This document shows, piece by piece, positions 1 through 10,912 of a stretch of DNA of 64,000 nt. Numbering within the stretch: position 1 is the first letter of the stretch; each line of letters begins with the position of its first letter. This DNA comes from Megaleporinus macrocephalus (lineage: Eukaryota > Chordata > Actinopteri > Characiformes > Anostomidae): the NCBI GenBank assembly GCA_021613375.1, contig CM038706.1, positions 25,241,366 through 25,305,365 of the forward strand, read 5' to 3'. A program made the position numbers and the translations under genes. A model generated the notes under the pieces. That model did no database searches. It was given only the letters and a program-made list of their open reading frames with translations, and was not told the origin of the DNA.

Positions 1-3000
1 GGCCTTTTAACTTCTGGACACATGGGTGATACAGTAACGCTCTCTCTAGACAGGTGAAGGTGTAAACTGTCTAAAGGAGGTCTTAATTTTTGCATTGAAG
101 TGTCAGACGTTGGCCGCTTCCCTCTGGTATCCTTCGGTCACTGGGGTCCAATCCTGTGCCTCTTATATTCATATTAACAAGGGTCTGTGGTCAGGCTCGT
201 TCTTAGTTATTTATTGTAGGATGTAATGAGAATGCAGTAGCTGGTCACTGTGCAGCTTTGTTGTTAGACATTAACTGACTCAGTACTTTGATAGGTCATG
301 CAACCTTCACCTTCTCAGCAGTATTTTTAGAAAATGTGCTCCTACTCCATGAACTTCTACCTACTGCTGTCATTGCCATTGGTGTTTATGTATGCATGTT
401 TGTGTTTGTGGGCACCTACTTTTGTCTTGAGTTCCCGTAGATCTCTGGAGGAAGTCAGAGCTGTAAAGCGACGTGTTGTTTTCTCACCTTGATACCGCTC
501 TTTCACACCAACACTTCCTTCCCGCGGCCTTGCACACCTCCGTTTCCAAGCTGGAAGCGGGCGAGAGCGTGTGCAAGTTCACCCACAAGCCTCACATCGC
601 CAATTCCACCATTCTTGTATTAGCAAACAGAAAAGAAGATAAAAATAACTTTAGCAGCTGCTGCGTGCTCGTCGGTTATTAACTAAAGTTTCACATTGTG
701 CATTCTAGCAAGTCATCAGCACAACTGTAATAGCTTGTGTAATGTTCTAGGTACAGTCCGTGCCATCAGTGGAATTCAGTAGCTGCTGACATTGAGCGAG
801 GGATTGAACGACCGTTCGAGAGATCCTAGAAAAGGAATGCCATTGCCTGAACATCTGTCAGTCCACTGCATAACTGACCAGTGGAATGGTTTGGGTGGAC
901 ATATCCATATTTGTTTAAATGTATGTTCTTGTACCATTACTTACACTAATGCATACAACACACTGATGCGCTCTAGGCCACAAACGTCTCTGATTTCAGT
1001 GCCACAGAAACACCCCCCCCCAGTCCCCTAACCACCCTTCACTCCCACACAGACACCCGACACTCAGCCAGCTGCAGCAACTCACGTCCCAGATTCGCTG
1101 CACACCAAAGCCCCTCTCGCTCGTTACTCAAAAACGGGTTTTTTAATTAGTTCCAGTCCCGCGACTCCCATAGATCGATTACGGGAATGAAGCTTTGCGC
1201 CTTCTGGAATCTCAGCTCGGCTGCGTGTCTAAGCAGCCAGGGCAAAGCTCCCCAAAACAACACTTCTCAAGGACTCCAGGGCAAGACTAGTGCCAGGCTT
1301 TTAGAAGCCGCTTCGCTCCATCCAGTTTCCCACAACAAGGCCCGACCTGAAAATGTAGAAGCTGAAACCCAGTTCCACCCAGTTTCACCATTAAAGTAAA
1401 TATTACCTAATCAGATGAATGCATATCTTTGAGTAATGTGGTTTATCTGTTAGTATTGAGCAAGAAGTTTTCTTGTTTGCTTTTGCATTGGAACCGACAA
1501 CCAGTTAGCATTTTCAGAACTGCAGCTAATTCGTTGCACACTTGCCTCAAACCACAGCAGTTAATCTCAGTCAGTCTTGTTTATGTGACCTGTGACATTG
1601 TCAGGCAAAAGTACGTCACTACAGCTTCCATCAAGCCTAAATTCTGTCTGTACCATTGTCCGTTTGACCATTTAATGATGCACATGTTTTCAAGGATAAA
1701 GTAGACTTGTAGATGCATCTTGCAGATTTAGTATGGTCTGCTTTGACGGGGGGACTGTGTTTGAAAGCCACTGTCTTTTGTGTTCTTATTCTGCATTTTC
1801 GATAGCAAACCAGATGTGGAGCAACAGAAAGTTCCAATAACTTTTGCCGTTGACATTTGAATAAACTGGATGTTCTTGTTGGTTATTTTTTTTCTTTATT
1901 TGTTTTTGCTATTGGAACCATTGATGGCAAATGTATGAGCCAACTCTGTTATAATACAACCAAAAATTACATGAGCTGCTAAAGGGCTCCTCTGATCATC
2001 ATCCATTTCCTACGCTAATTCTGCGTTTACATGTTGGCAGTAAAGGAATGGGCAGCAAACTATATATTCCATTGTTTTCAGTGGATACATAAAGGAAAGT
2101 TCTAACACCGCCAGTGGCAATCTTCCGTTGTCGGCAGCGGCAAGCGAAATGTTCCGTCATAAGTTCAGATTTCTTCATAAGTTGTTAAATTCTCTGGGAG
2201 CCATTAATGCAGAACGTATCAGCGTTGAAGTCTAGGATATATAACAAAAAAAGCTCAGAGCATCCTCCTGACTTTTTTAAAATAAAGACCTTAGAAAAAG
2301 ACTTGATCTTGTTAGAGCTGTAATCATTATCTCTGATAATCATCCACTTTTATCCATTGCAGTGTTTCCATTTCCGCCGATGGTCGCGTACCACTACCAG
2401 GCACATGACAGTGGTATTTTCAGCTACAACATGCGAACGCAGCAATACATGTCAATGTACTATTTTTTGAATGCCTTTACTCTGTCAGTGGACTGCTATC
2501 TTTGGTTACAGTCCTTTACTTTGTCGAGACGTCTGAGAGAGCTGTGTATGTGAACTCTTCTGCATTTCTCACTGTCCAGTGTGCCCGATCACTGCAGCTC
2601 AAGTTCAGATTAAGGTGAGGTTGTGTCAGCTTTGTCTCGAACACCAAAACAGTCACTTGGTTCTTACACATAAACACATGCATCCGCGCTCAAATAAGCG
2701 TTCCTCGCCAAGAACAGGCCAACACCTCAGGGCGAACGCAAACACGGATGCGGACAATACACAAACAGGCACTCACGTACACACACAAACAGCCAGATAA
2801 AAACAGAGAGGCAGAGCCCTGAGAAGCGGGGGCGTTGTGTAAGCCGAGGAGAGGTTGGGAAATCGTGTTAGTGAAGTGTGAAACCACAGAAAAGGGCCGA
2901 AATGGAAAGCAGCTTGAGTTTCCTATTATGCCTTTTAATGTCTGGGTGCTGGTGTGCTCAGGCCTGGCCTGGTTCCAACCCTGCAGACCTACACAACACC

Positions 3001-5420
3001 CACCCTCCCGCCACCACCACCCCCCCACAAGGGATGAATAGTGGCTCTGACATCAGAGCCCTGTCCAGGCGGGAGACAGGCCGTCCCAGCGCATTACCCA
3101 GAGAAAAGCCCGTGTCACTACTGATCAGTTTCCTTGAATCAGCACTAATAGTGTACAATCAACAGCTTTCTGCATTCCCTCGATGTCTGCTCAACCACCC
3201 CCTCCGCTGGGGTTGTAGAAGGAAAGCTGATACACATTCTCTGGGCCACAGTACTTTCCCAACTTGCTTTAGTGGGGGAGGGTGCATCATGGCCGTTAAG
3301 GGGTGTCGCTTTGCCCTCCTCCAGCGGTTTTTGATTGGCAGGTCCCGGTGACTGCTGGCTGTGGATGGCAGAAGATGGTGAAGGGAAGCCAGAAAGCAAA
3401 ACAAACATGCAGTGACTCACTCTCACGTTGCCACAGAGAAGGCTTTGAAGCATGAACAACTGGAGTCATTAAAGTAAAGGCTTCACAGGGGTTTGACCAC
3501 TGCTCTAGATGATGCTTAATATTATCCATCCACACACTTTTGCATTTGACTCGTTTCACCTCCTTTTTTCACTTCTGTACTGTCTTTGTGTGCTTTGCCA
3601 TGTTTGGAGTCGTCGTCCATGCAGGCCTGCATTGTGGCCAGCCTCGAAGTTCTGCTAACCTGCTGTAGGCATATGTATATGTAAATGTGTTGGTTTTTGT
3701 GACATCATGAAAACAAGAAATTCTGAACAGGCTGTGTTTGCCGCTAAGTTTCCAGAACAGCCTGCATGGACTGGGGAGTGACTGGGATGTTTGGAAACAA
3801 TGTTTACATATTACATCAAAGTCTTATTTAAGTAATACAGGCCCTTGACATAACACAGGTCCTTTTTAAAGTTTGTAAAAACAATCCAGCTTATGTAAGA
3901 TATGCTTAGGTGCCAATAACTACAACGGGCTACAGTGGAATTGCTTCATATTTAATGCTCTAAACATTTGTTGAGGAGAGTTTTATGGTACAATGTACAC
4001 TAGTGTCATGTTACAAGTTTATAATCATAGCTTATTTCTTATCCTGACTTTGTGTCCACTATCGCTGAGTGAACACTCTCCTTTTTCTGTGTGGCTACGG
4101 CAACCATGCTTTGATGAAGGGCCGCTACAACAGTTAAAACACTGGTATTATCGATATTCAGTGTCTGTAGGGCTGTTTTCATTTACCATTTAAAAATAGT
4201 TCAGTGCTGCAGTGATTTAACTGCTTGGTAAAGAAGATTTTCCACTGTTTTTATCTGCACGACTTGATCATAAAGATATAAACAGAGTTTCTTAGATATG
4301 AAATGCTTCGTTGTCAAGTCAAATTGTTTACAGTGGTGGTGACCAGGAACCAGACACTCATATTATGTAAGTCCCATATTATCACATGAAATTTGAATGC
4401 GCTGCCTGATGCCTGACACATTGTCTATAAATCTATATATATATACACATTACCGCTCAAAAGTTTAGGATCACTTTAGAATTTAATTTCATGCAATTCA
4501 TGCAATTTTCATAAAATTCACAAACAATATTGTCCATTTCACAATTAATTGAAATGTATCAGATGATTTTTAAATAATAAAATGTTTGTATTAAAGCCTA
4601 TTTTTGTATAGAGGCTGATTTTGCATATAGTTCTATTATCAGCAATTCTCAGTCCTCTGCCTAAATCTCCTGTTACGGCCACCAATCCAAGTAAAGGATG
4701 TTATTGGGCTCATTGGTTGTTAGGACACTCTTGCTCAATTGTGATGCACAGCTGAAAAACATTCTACTAATAAGTGAGCATAAAAGAGAGAACAACATTC
4801 TAGGTTAGTTTAGTATCTGAAGCATCAGCAGTTGATGACTTGCTGACAGACTCAAAATGGCCAGAAAGAAACAACTTTCTTTAGAGACCCGTCAGTCCAT
4901 TGTTGTGTTAAGGAGTGTGTGTGTGTTTTATTCCATTCATAGATCATAGCAAATAAAATCACTGTATTTGACTTGTAGACATTGCTACCCCTTGTTTGGT
5001 GGGTTTGGTACGGTTCTTTACAGAAAAGCAGCCAGAAAACTACTCTGAATGACTTTGTTTACATCTCGATGACTAAATTCCAAGATTTTGGAATATCCAT
5101 GGAATTCCCCTTTACCGACTGAACATGTGCCTCCCTGTTGCTAGTCGGGGATAATGTTTGTTTGTGTCACCTCTGTAATGTAAAAGGAGCATTATAAACT
5201 AAACAAGCATCAGCAAAGGATAAATATTAATAAAGCCCATATTAATGTGGGAAGATATACCTTTGTCAGTTCTGTAACCCGTCGTCCACTTGTGTAGAAA
5301 AATGTGGCCTTGGGTTCGGCAGATATTTGAACAGTATGTTCAGAGACAGCAAAGTTCAGCACTTGACCTCCATCCCTCATCCCTTATAACAAGCTATTCT
5401 GTTTATGCCCCTACCCACAG
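1..5420 (+). other. thada: Intronic sequence of thada (3' part of gene)
   Basis: This stretch precedes the penultimate coding exon of thada and is most simply read as a long intron. I looked for further exons ending in the required phase (one base left over) and found none I could support. It holds a truncated Tc1-family element at 4450-4916, short C-rich and CA-rich patches near 1010-1090 and 2640-2800, and otherwise unremarkable AT-rich DNA. Short open frames here have no recognisable protein character. An upstream thada exon could have been missed if it is short or diverged. Confidence 0.55.
4450..4916 (+). mobile_element. Tc1/mariner-family element, 5' end only, truncated
   Basis: The left end carries a Tc1-like terminal repeat containing GCTCAAAAGTTTAGGATCAC. 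About 380 bases of AT-rich leader follow, then an ATG at 4857 that opens a Tc1-type transposase N-terminus (MARKKQLSLETRQSIVVL). The match stops near 4916, where a short GT microsatellite begins; the frame then runs into unrelated sequence and a stop. The catalytic DDE domain and the right terminal repeat are absent, so this is a dead 5' fragment. It sits in a thada intron in the sense direction. Confidence 0.7.
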
Positions 5421-6207
5421 GTGTTGTTGCAGGGCCTGTTTCTCCCCCTGTTGCTCTGGAGATGGGGGTGGGGCTTCTCTGCCAGCTGTTCCAGGTGTGG
5501 GATCAGGTGGCTATGGGCATTATAACCTTGACCGAGTGGCTGCTGGGAAATGACCAAGCAGAGCTGGGAAGTGGAGAGACAACTGACTTGGTAAGGCAGC
5601 TGTGGCACTGCTTTCTCCACTGGAGCTATGATGCTAGTTGATGCTTATACTGTTAAGTGGTTGCTTGTATGTCACATTTGTTACCTGTATTAAAAAAAAA
5701 AAAAGACTTGCATTTTTGATCATGTTTATAGCTACACATAGCTATACATGTCCTACATGGTGGTCATAAGCTTTACTTATTACACTCGTAGTAGGGAAGG
5801 AAGGAAGCTCAGTTCAACATCAGTATAACGTCTTGCCTGACTGAGTTTGAAATGAGAAAACTGATGCTTTAATTCTGCCCCCCTCTATACAGGATGAAGA
5901 CTTCCTCTTTGAGAAAGGAGACCTAAACCTGTGGGTGGAGCCTCTGCAGTGGGCACGGTTATTACACACACACCTGTATGCCCTCTCCACAGGACCGAGC
6001 ACACCTGCCATGTGTCTGGCAGAACTGGCCCGGGTAACGGCCATAGCAGACGCCAACGCGCAATCTGCTGGACAGGCGCTGACCACCCTCCCTGCGCTGC
6101 CCCAGTTTTCAGCCACCGTAGAGCACGCTAAACTGAGCGTGCTGAAAGAACGGGCCACACTAGCTCAGAACGTGCTTGCAGTCTTCAAACAAATGAACTG
6201 TAGCTGA
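5421..6207 (+). CDS. thada: THADA, C-terminal two coding exons (partial gene)
   Basis: Two exons are visible. The first, 5421-5590, follows a CCCACAG acceptor and ends at a GTAAGG donor in phase 0; a second in-phase AG twelve bases downstream would start it at 5433. The second, 5893-6207, follows TATACAG, reads DEDFLFEKGDLNLWVEPLQW, and ends in MNCS then TGA. Together they encode about 160 residues resembling the THADA C-terminus as I recall it, including LLCQLFQVWDQ and the acidic EDFLFEKGD segment before an aromatic stretch. THADA is a large (about 1,950-residue in human) HEAT/ARM-repeat protein. The yeast relative Trm732 partners Trm7/FTSJ1 in 2'-O-methylation of tRNA position 32, and fly THADA has been linked to SERCA and energy balance. 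The rest of the gene lies upstream of the window. Assignment rests on remembered similarity plus position beside zfp36l2. Confidence 0.8.
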
Positions 6208-6610
6208 AGACCTGTCATCCCCCTCTCTCCCATAGTTAACCAGTTCCGCTAACATAGCGGTCAGCGACATTTTAAACCTGGGGTAGCTCACAGGAACACA
6301 AGGGCCTTTTTGCTTGTGACCACATTTCCGGTTTAACGCTCAGGCCAAGAGCAGCTAATGTCAGGCCAACGCGTTTTCTCTGTGCCTGCGTACAAATATT
6401 ATGATTATTTTATAATTTCCTCCCCGTCTTTGAAGGAGTTTTATTTCTCTAAGCCCGGCCCAGGTCAGGACTGTAAACACTGTTTTAGCATATTATGAAT
6501 TGATTTTAAATGGCTTGCGTGCTTTGTTACAAAAAAAGTGAATTATGTGCAGGCATGACGCTCGACCGCAAACTGTTTTTCATCAAAATAAAAGGACTAG
6601 TTTTATTGCA
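6208..6610 (+). other. thada: thada 3'UTR with polyadenylation signal
   Basis: Non-coding sequence after the thada stop codon runs to a canonical AATAAA at 6587-6592, so cleavage is expected about 15-30 bases later. The downstream sequence is T- and GT-rich (near 6600-6660), as expected for a cleavage-stimulating element. No other hexamer is closer to the stop codon. Confidence 0.6.
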
Positions 6611-7552
6611 TTCATTTGCCTGGGGGCTGACTCGTGCACATTTGTATGGGAGCGTGTGTCCGAGGGAGCGAGTGAGTTCGCATGTACGCCACAAAGACGA
6701 GGATCTGCTTTATGAAATGTGTCTACTTTTTTCTGTCGCGCTAGAAGACTGAGAACAGGGTTAGCAGCTGCACCACAAAAATCTAACATTGACCAATGCC
6801 AACTCTATTTTCCACCCCTGTATTCTTAACATGCTTTCACACATTGGTGCGGCTTCAGTCTTATACAGTGTGCTGTATTCTTTTTTTCCCTAGTGCACAC
6901 TTTAGCCCAGTTCCTAGAAAAAGACAGCTCAGCCCCTCTGTGGGCTTGTTATGCAATCAGTGTGTGGAGCAGCAAACTAGTGACTGTTTCGTCTGTAGAC
7001 AGCAGGGTCGCCTTCGGGCCCGAAGTTGTAACGTTCTTTATTACTGTAACGTGATGTAATGTTTTGGAACGGTCCAGCATAGCCGACCCCTTTCCACACA
7101 GTGGTGGGGCGGTGTGCGGATAAAACAAAGTCCCTGTCAGTTCTTGACGCTCTCGACTCTGTAGTTAGAGCCACACACTGATGTATGTATTACTTAAGTT
7201 GACTTAGATGCAATATAAAGGGGAAATGTGTGCAGATAGCTTATGGGAAGCGAATGCTCAGTACTTTTAAGGGCCTGTATCCTCTAGTATTCTTGTGTTT
7301 TATTGTATTTTATTTTGCCTACGGTCTGCTTTATAACATTTTTGTGATTCTATATACCAGCAACAGTTATAATTTATGTTTATATGATCATTTTATTATT
7401 GTCTTGGTTTGATTCTGTGTTTAAAAAGTTGGTATATATAAGCAATCTCTGCCCTCATTGCACAATAGTCTCATATGAAAAGCAGTCCAGGTTGAATCAG
7501 TCTTTGTCACTTCAGCATGAATGGGCTGGGTTACACTGCTGTAGGCCAAACA

Positions 7553-7830
7553 GACAAATAGAATCCAAAAGTCTGAGACCACAAACAACAAAGTTTTAGA
7601 ACATTGGAGAATGAAAAACCAAGAAAAACTTTTAATTAATTCATGAAACTCATGCGCAGATGACTCTCTGGTGGCTTTTGCACAAACATATGAAGTCTGT
7701 ATCCATTTGAGCTCACACTGTTAGGGCGTCTAACAAATACAAAGAAATTCTAAAATTCATGTAAACTTTCAAACGTTCCACTTTTTTTGTTATTCTTATG
7801 CAAATAATAGTATTTGTAATAAAACCTGAT
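7553..7830. repeat. Possible degenerate Tc1-like MITE
   Basis: The stretch begins with AAAAGTCTGAGACCACAAAC, which resembles the ends of fish Tc1-like non-autonomous elements, and continues as AT-rich DNA without coding content. A loosely similar stretch lies at 42800-43170. I cannot define the right end or a target-site duplication. Confidence 0.3.
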
Positions 7831-7914
7831 CAATTAGAAAAGGATGCAAAGTGAAAGCACTGTCTGCAGGGTTCTCAGATTATGGGAGTCTGCTAAATCT
7901 GTAAATATGATGAT

Positions 7915-8334
7915 TTGCATAACCAGCATCCTGTGGTCCTGGGACCACTAATGAAACTATCCAGCAACAGATGAGATCATCTCTCACTTTACATCCACTA
8001 GGCGGACCAACAAGGTAGAAGTGTCTAATAGAGTGGACAGTGAGTAAACACGTTGTTACTCCTGCAGTACTGCTGTATCTGATCCACTCATACCAGCACA
8101 ACATACCATGTCAGTGTCACTGCAATGCTGGGAATGACCCACCACTCAAATAATATCTGCTCTGTGGTGGTCCTGTGGGCTTCCTGACTATTTAAGAACA
8201 GGGTGAAGAGAAATAGATGAACTACAGTTTGTAATTGTAGAATTACAAAGTGCTCCTATATGGTATGTGGAGCTGATAAAATGAACAGTGAGCGTACATA
8301 CAAGCAATTGGTTTTAATGTATTGGCTGAAAAGT
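7915..8334. mobile_element. Partial copy of the 43.2-kb MITE family (right half)
   Basis: The segment shares long matches with 22565-23240 and 43192-43885, including CTGATCCACTCATACCAGCA and CTCTGTGGTGGTCCTG. It ends in GGTTTTAATGTATTGGCTGA, a decayed form of the family's terminal repeat. Only about the right half of the element is present. No open frame is shared between copies, as expected for a non-autonomous element. Confidence 0.75.
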
Positions 8335-8374
8335 GTACCCTTTAATCCGCTCTCTTCTGAACTTCCTGTTTTGA

Positions 8375-8386
8375 CCAGTAGGTGGC
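8375..8386 (+). promoter_or_regulatory. CTCF-like binding motif (perfect core)
   Basis: CCAGTAGGTGGC fits the CTCF core CCASYAGRKGGC at all 12 positions and is followed by ACCAG. It lies about 1.1 kb upstream of the zfp36l2 start codon and after the thada 3' end. Binding is not shown by sequence alone. Confidence 0.5.
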
Positions 8387-8418
8387 ACCAGAAGCGCTTT
8401 GTTTTTAGACAGAAAAGG

Positions 8419-8430
8419 CCCATAGGGGGC
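8419..8430 (+). promoter_or_regulatory. Second CTCF-like motif, same orientation
   Basis: CCCATAGGGGGC matches the CTCF core at 10 of 12 positions, is followed by AGTAT, and lies 44 bases downstream of the perfect motif on the same strand. Paired same-strand sites are common at boundaries, but this one is weaker. Confidence 0.35.
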
Positions 8431-9096
8431 AGTATTGGATCGGTTTGTTCTGAGAGCGAGAAACAAATTCCTTCACATGATCCTTACTTTTTTGTCCTGC
8501 TCGAGGAGGAGCAGAGCGCATTTGGTAGGGATGACTGCTGGAGCGCAGATCAGGAGAGCAGCCAGTGGGTTTATTCTCGGGGGGGTTTCTATATTCATGT
8601 GATGTTGGACCTGAACCAGTAGTTCTCAAAGCTTAAAGTTCTCCGAGTAAAGTACAGCGTTTAATGATTTTCAGCGTTTTTATTATTTCTTAGACTTTGG
8701 TCGACTTTGGCAGAAATCGAAAGTGTTGGACGTGTGGGGGGGCCTTCAGTGCAGATGCATTAACACAAAGGAAGTCAAATCTGGGTCACTGAAACGTATC
8801 ATGGCACCCTAGATCACTTGCTGCTGCCTCTCTTTGTGGTTTTACGCTTTCATACCAGAGTAAAGCAGCACGTTTTACTCTCACCTGGCTTTCCCTCCAT
8901 TCATGTGCATTATTACTTTTCTACGCACATTTTTACAGTAATATTTGTAGCTACTCTAATTCTAGTAGTAAAAATTAACTTCACAACAGGAAGAAATGCA
9001 CCCTTTGGGGGGGAAGAGTTGTGTTTGAACACATGTATTTTCTGAGTTTTGCTAATAGCCATGTTGAGCTCCACCAAGACACTGAGCTCTGGATGT

Positions 9097-9203
9097 GGGC
9101 GGAGTTTTGATAGAACAGACCAATCGGCTCCTAAGCTAGACCACACAAACCACTCCCCGTTCGCAAAGCCCCACCCCCACCGGCCCTCTCTTGTCGGTAT
9201 ATG
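9097..9203 (+). promoter_or_regulatory. zfp36l2: zfp36l2 core promoter region
   Basis: In order: a GC box GGGCGG (9097-9102), a CCAAT box (9120-9124), a CCCCACCCCCAC KLF/Sp-type tract near 9170, and a TATA-like TATATG (9198-9203). This spacing would place transcription start near 9228-9235, giving a 5'UTR of about 235 bases. The arrangement suits an inducible immediate-early-type gene, as known for the ZFP36 family. The start site itself is inferred. Confidence 0.55.
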
Positions 9204-9466
9204 TTGGAGGGAAACGAGCGGTGGTCTGTTCTGGCTCAGCAGAGAGACGGAGAGAGACGAGCAGCGACTCAACACACCCAGCTCAGCTCTGGTGGGACAC
9301 CACATCTGGAATTACTTTATAAAATCTCCGTCTCTCGGACCCCCTATCACTAAAAAAAGCAGTCGTGGCAGACTAAGATTTTTTTTCTACAGAAAAGCTG
9401 CGCACCAGGATCCTGGTTGGTCCTCCAATGAAAGATCAACTGCAGCTCACAAGTCCAGAAGCAGCA

Positions 9467-10912
9467 ATGTCGGCCACCATCCTGTCCGCCTTCTACGACA
9501 TCGACATGCTCTACAAGGTAGTGAGTGTTCGGTTTGCTTAAAGAGTTTGGGGCTTTTTGCAGTTAAACTTTTCACGGCGGGGGGCTACTCACTTTGTAGA
9601 GGCAGTGTGTGTGTGTGCACGCGCACCAAAACTTTAGCTCACAACTTTTGCTGCAAGCTAACGCTAGCATGCACTTTCACAGCTGTCACGGTAAATGTGG
9701 CAGAAGCTTTCACAGCGTGCTCTCCTAACTCTGTCCCTGTGTCTCTCCCCACCTCTCTCTCTCTCTCTTTCTCCACAGCAGGAGAAAAACCTGAACATGA
9801 ACGCGTTTCACTTTAACAGCATGCTGGACAAGAAGGCTGTGGGCGCCCCCGTGTCCAGCTCGTCCAGCGCCTCCAGCTGCTCGTTCGTTCCGGGATTTTT
9901 CCGCCGTAACTCGGCTGGCAGCGCGGACTCGCCGAACAACGGCAACAAGTACCCGACGTGCTCGTACAAGGACAACAGCTGCACCAGCAGCAGCGCCGCC
10001 ACCACCGCCATGCTGAACAAGGAGAACAGCAGCCGGTACCGCGAGCGCGCCTTCAGCGAGGGCGGGGAGCGCGCGCAGGCGCAGCCGCAGCAGAAGGCGT
10101 CCTCTCAGATCAACTCGACCCGCTACAAGACGGAGCTGTGCCGGCCCTTCGAGGAGAACGGCGCCTGCAAGTACGGCGAGAAGTGTCAGTTCGCGCACGG
10201 CTACCACGAGCTGCGCAGCCTCTCGCGCCACCCCAAGTACAAGACGGAGCCGTGCCGCACCTTCCACACCATCGGCTTCTGCCCGTACGGCCCGCGCTGC
10301 CACTTCATCCACAACGCCGACGAACGCAGGCCGGCGCCGGCCAGCAACGCCACCGAGCCCAAGTGCTCTGGAGGTAACGGCAACGGCGGCGGTTACGGGG
10401 CTCGCGAAGCGCCGCCAGTCGGCTTCCGAGACAGACCCAAGCTGCACCACAGCCTCAGCTTCTCGGGCTTCTCCACGGGTCTGGACTCGCCGCTCCTGGA
10501 CGCCAGCCCCACGTCTCGCACGCCCCCGCCCCCTTCCTCCGGCCTCTACGAGGACGCGCTGGCGCAGGGCGCCTTCCCCTTCGCGGCCGGCCAAGAGATC
10601 AAGGCCCTGCTGGCTCCTCTGGCCGTGCACGCGGCCGCCGGCTACGCCTCGTACTACGGCAGCTTCCAGACCCCCATGGGTGGTCCCCCCTCGCCCACTT
10701 ACAACCTGAGCCACCTGCAGGCGCTGCAGCGCCCGTCGGAGTCGCCGGTGTTCGACTCCCCGCCCAGCCCGCCAGACTCCATCTCCGACCGGGACAGCTT
10801 CGCCAGCGGCTCGCTCAGCTCCTCCGGAAGCCTCAGCGGCTCCGAGTCGCCCAGTCTGGACGCAGGGCGACGTTTGCCAATCTTCAGCAGGCTGTCGATT
10901 TCTGATGATTAA
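9467..10912 (+). CDS. zfp36l2: mRNA decay activator protein ZFP36L2 (CCCH tandem zinc finger)
   Basis: Two coding exons: 9467-9517 ([17 protein letters not shown]) and 9779-10912, joined in phase 0 across a 261-base GT-AG intron, giving 394 residues. The family's two CX8CX5CX3H fingers are intact: C138, C147, C153, H157 and C176, C185, C191, H195, with the usual 18-residue linker and an RYKTEL lead-in before finger 1. Other family marks are MLDKKAVG (32-39), the RxRxxS site ending at S110, RRNS (S62), [11 protein letters not shown] (238-248) and the C-terminal [14 protein letters not shown] (381-394), the known CNOT1-recruiting tail. ZFP36L2 binds UUAUUUAUU-type elements and brings in CCR4-NOT to remove poly(A). 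SGSESPSLD before the tail and the MSxTxLSAFYD N-terminus favour L2 over L1. It is shorter than human ZFP36L2 (494), mainly through missing low-complexity runs. The exon is strongly GC- and CpG-rich against AT-rich surroundings. Oddity: finger 2 is preceded by YKTEP rather than YKTEL. I chose the 9467 start from family homology and G at -3; an in-frame ATG also lies at 9428. Confidence 0.96.
9518..9778 (+). other. zfp36l2: zfp36l2 intron 1
   Basis: The single intron begins GTAGTG and ends in a long CT tract followed by CCACAG. A second CAG follows at once, forming a CAGCAG tandem acceptor. A single short intron after a tiny first coding exon is the standard ZFP36-family gene structure. Confidence 0.9.

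Larger units (their letters stand above)
6611..9096. other. thada-zfp36l2 intergenic region
   Basis: This spacer holds a perfect 12-base palindrome TTCGGGCCCGAA at 7013-7024, a low-confidence degenerate transposon-like stretch at about 7553-7830, a partial MITE at 7915-8334, and two CTCF-like motifs at 8375 and 8419. Short open frames here look random. Because both genes are transcribed in the same direction, the spacer carries the thada terminator and the upstream regulatory DNA of zfp36l2. Confidence 0.6.

Noticed and set aside
1..53. Possible exon end with an ACAG/GTGAAG donor at the left edge
   Set aside because: No frame both stays open and ends in the phase needed by the next identified exon.
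473..682. 69-codon plus-strand frame in the thada intron
   Set aside because: It starts with GTG after an upstream stop, and the peptide does not resemble THADA. Left as intron sequence, though an unrecognised exon cannot be excluded.
5298..5333. Possible 36-base thada mini-exon with AG and GTATGT borders
   Set aside because: The frame and phase would fit, but the acceptor lacks a good pyrimidine tract and the 12-residue peptide is not THADA-like to me.
9049..9816. 255-codon plus-strand open frame covering the zfp36l2 promoter, exon 1 and intron
   Set aside because: It runs in a different frame through the promoter, the true first exon and the intron, and lacks protein character.
9725..10714. 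329-codon minus-strand open frame opposite zfp36l2 exon 2
   Set aside because: It is rich in Arg, Ala, Val and Gly and mirrors the GC-biased third positions of zfp36l2. This is a shadow of the real gene, with no recognisable domain.
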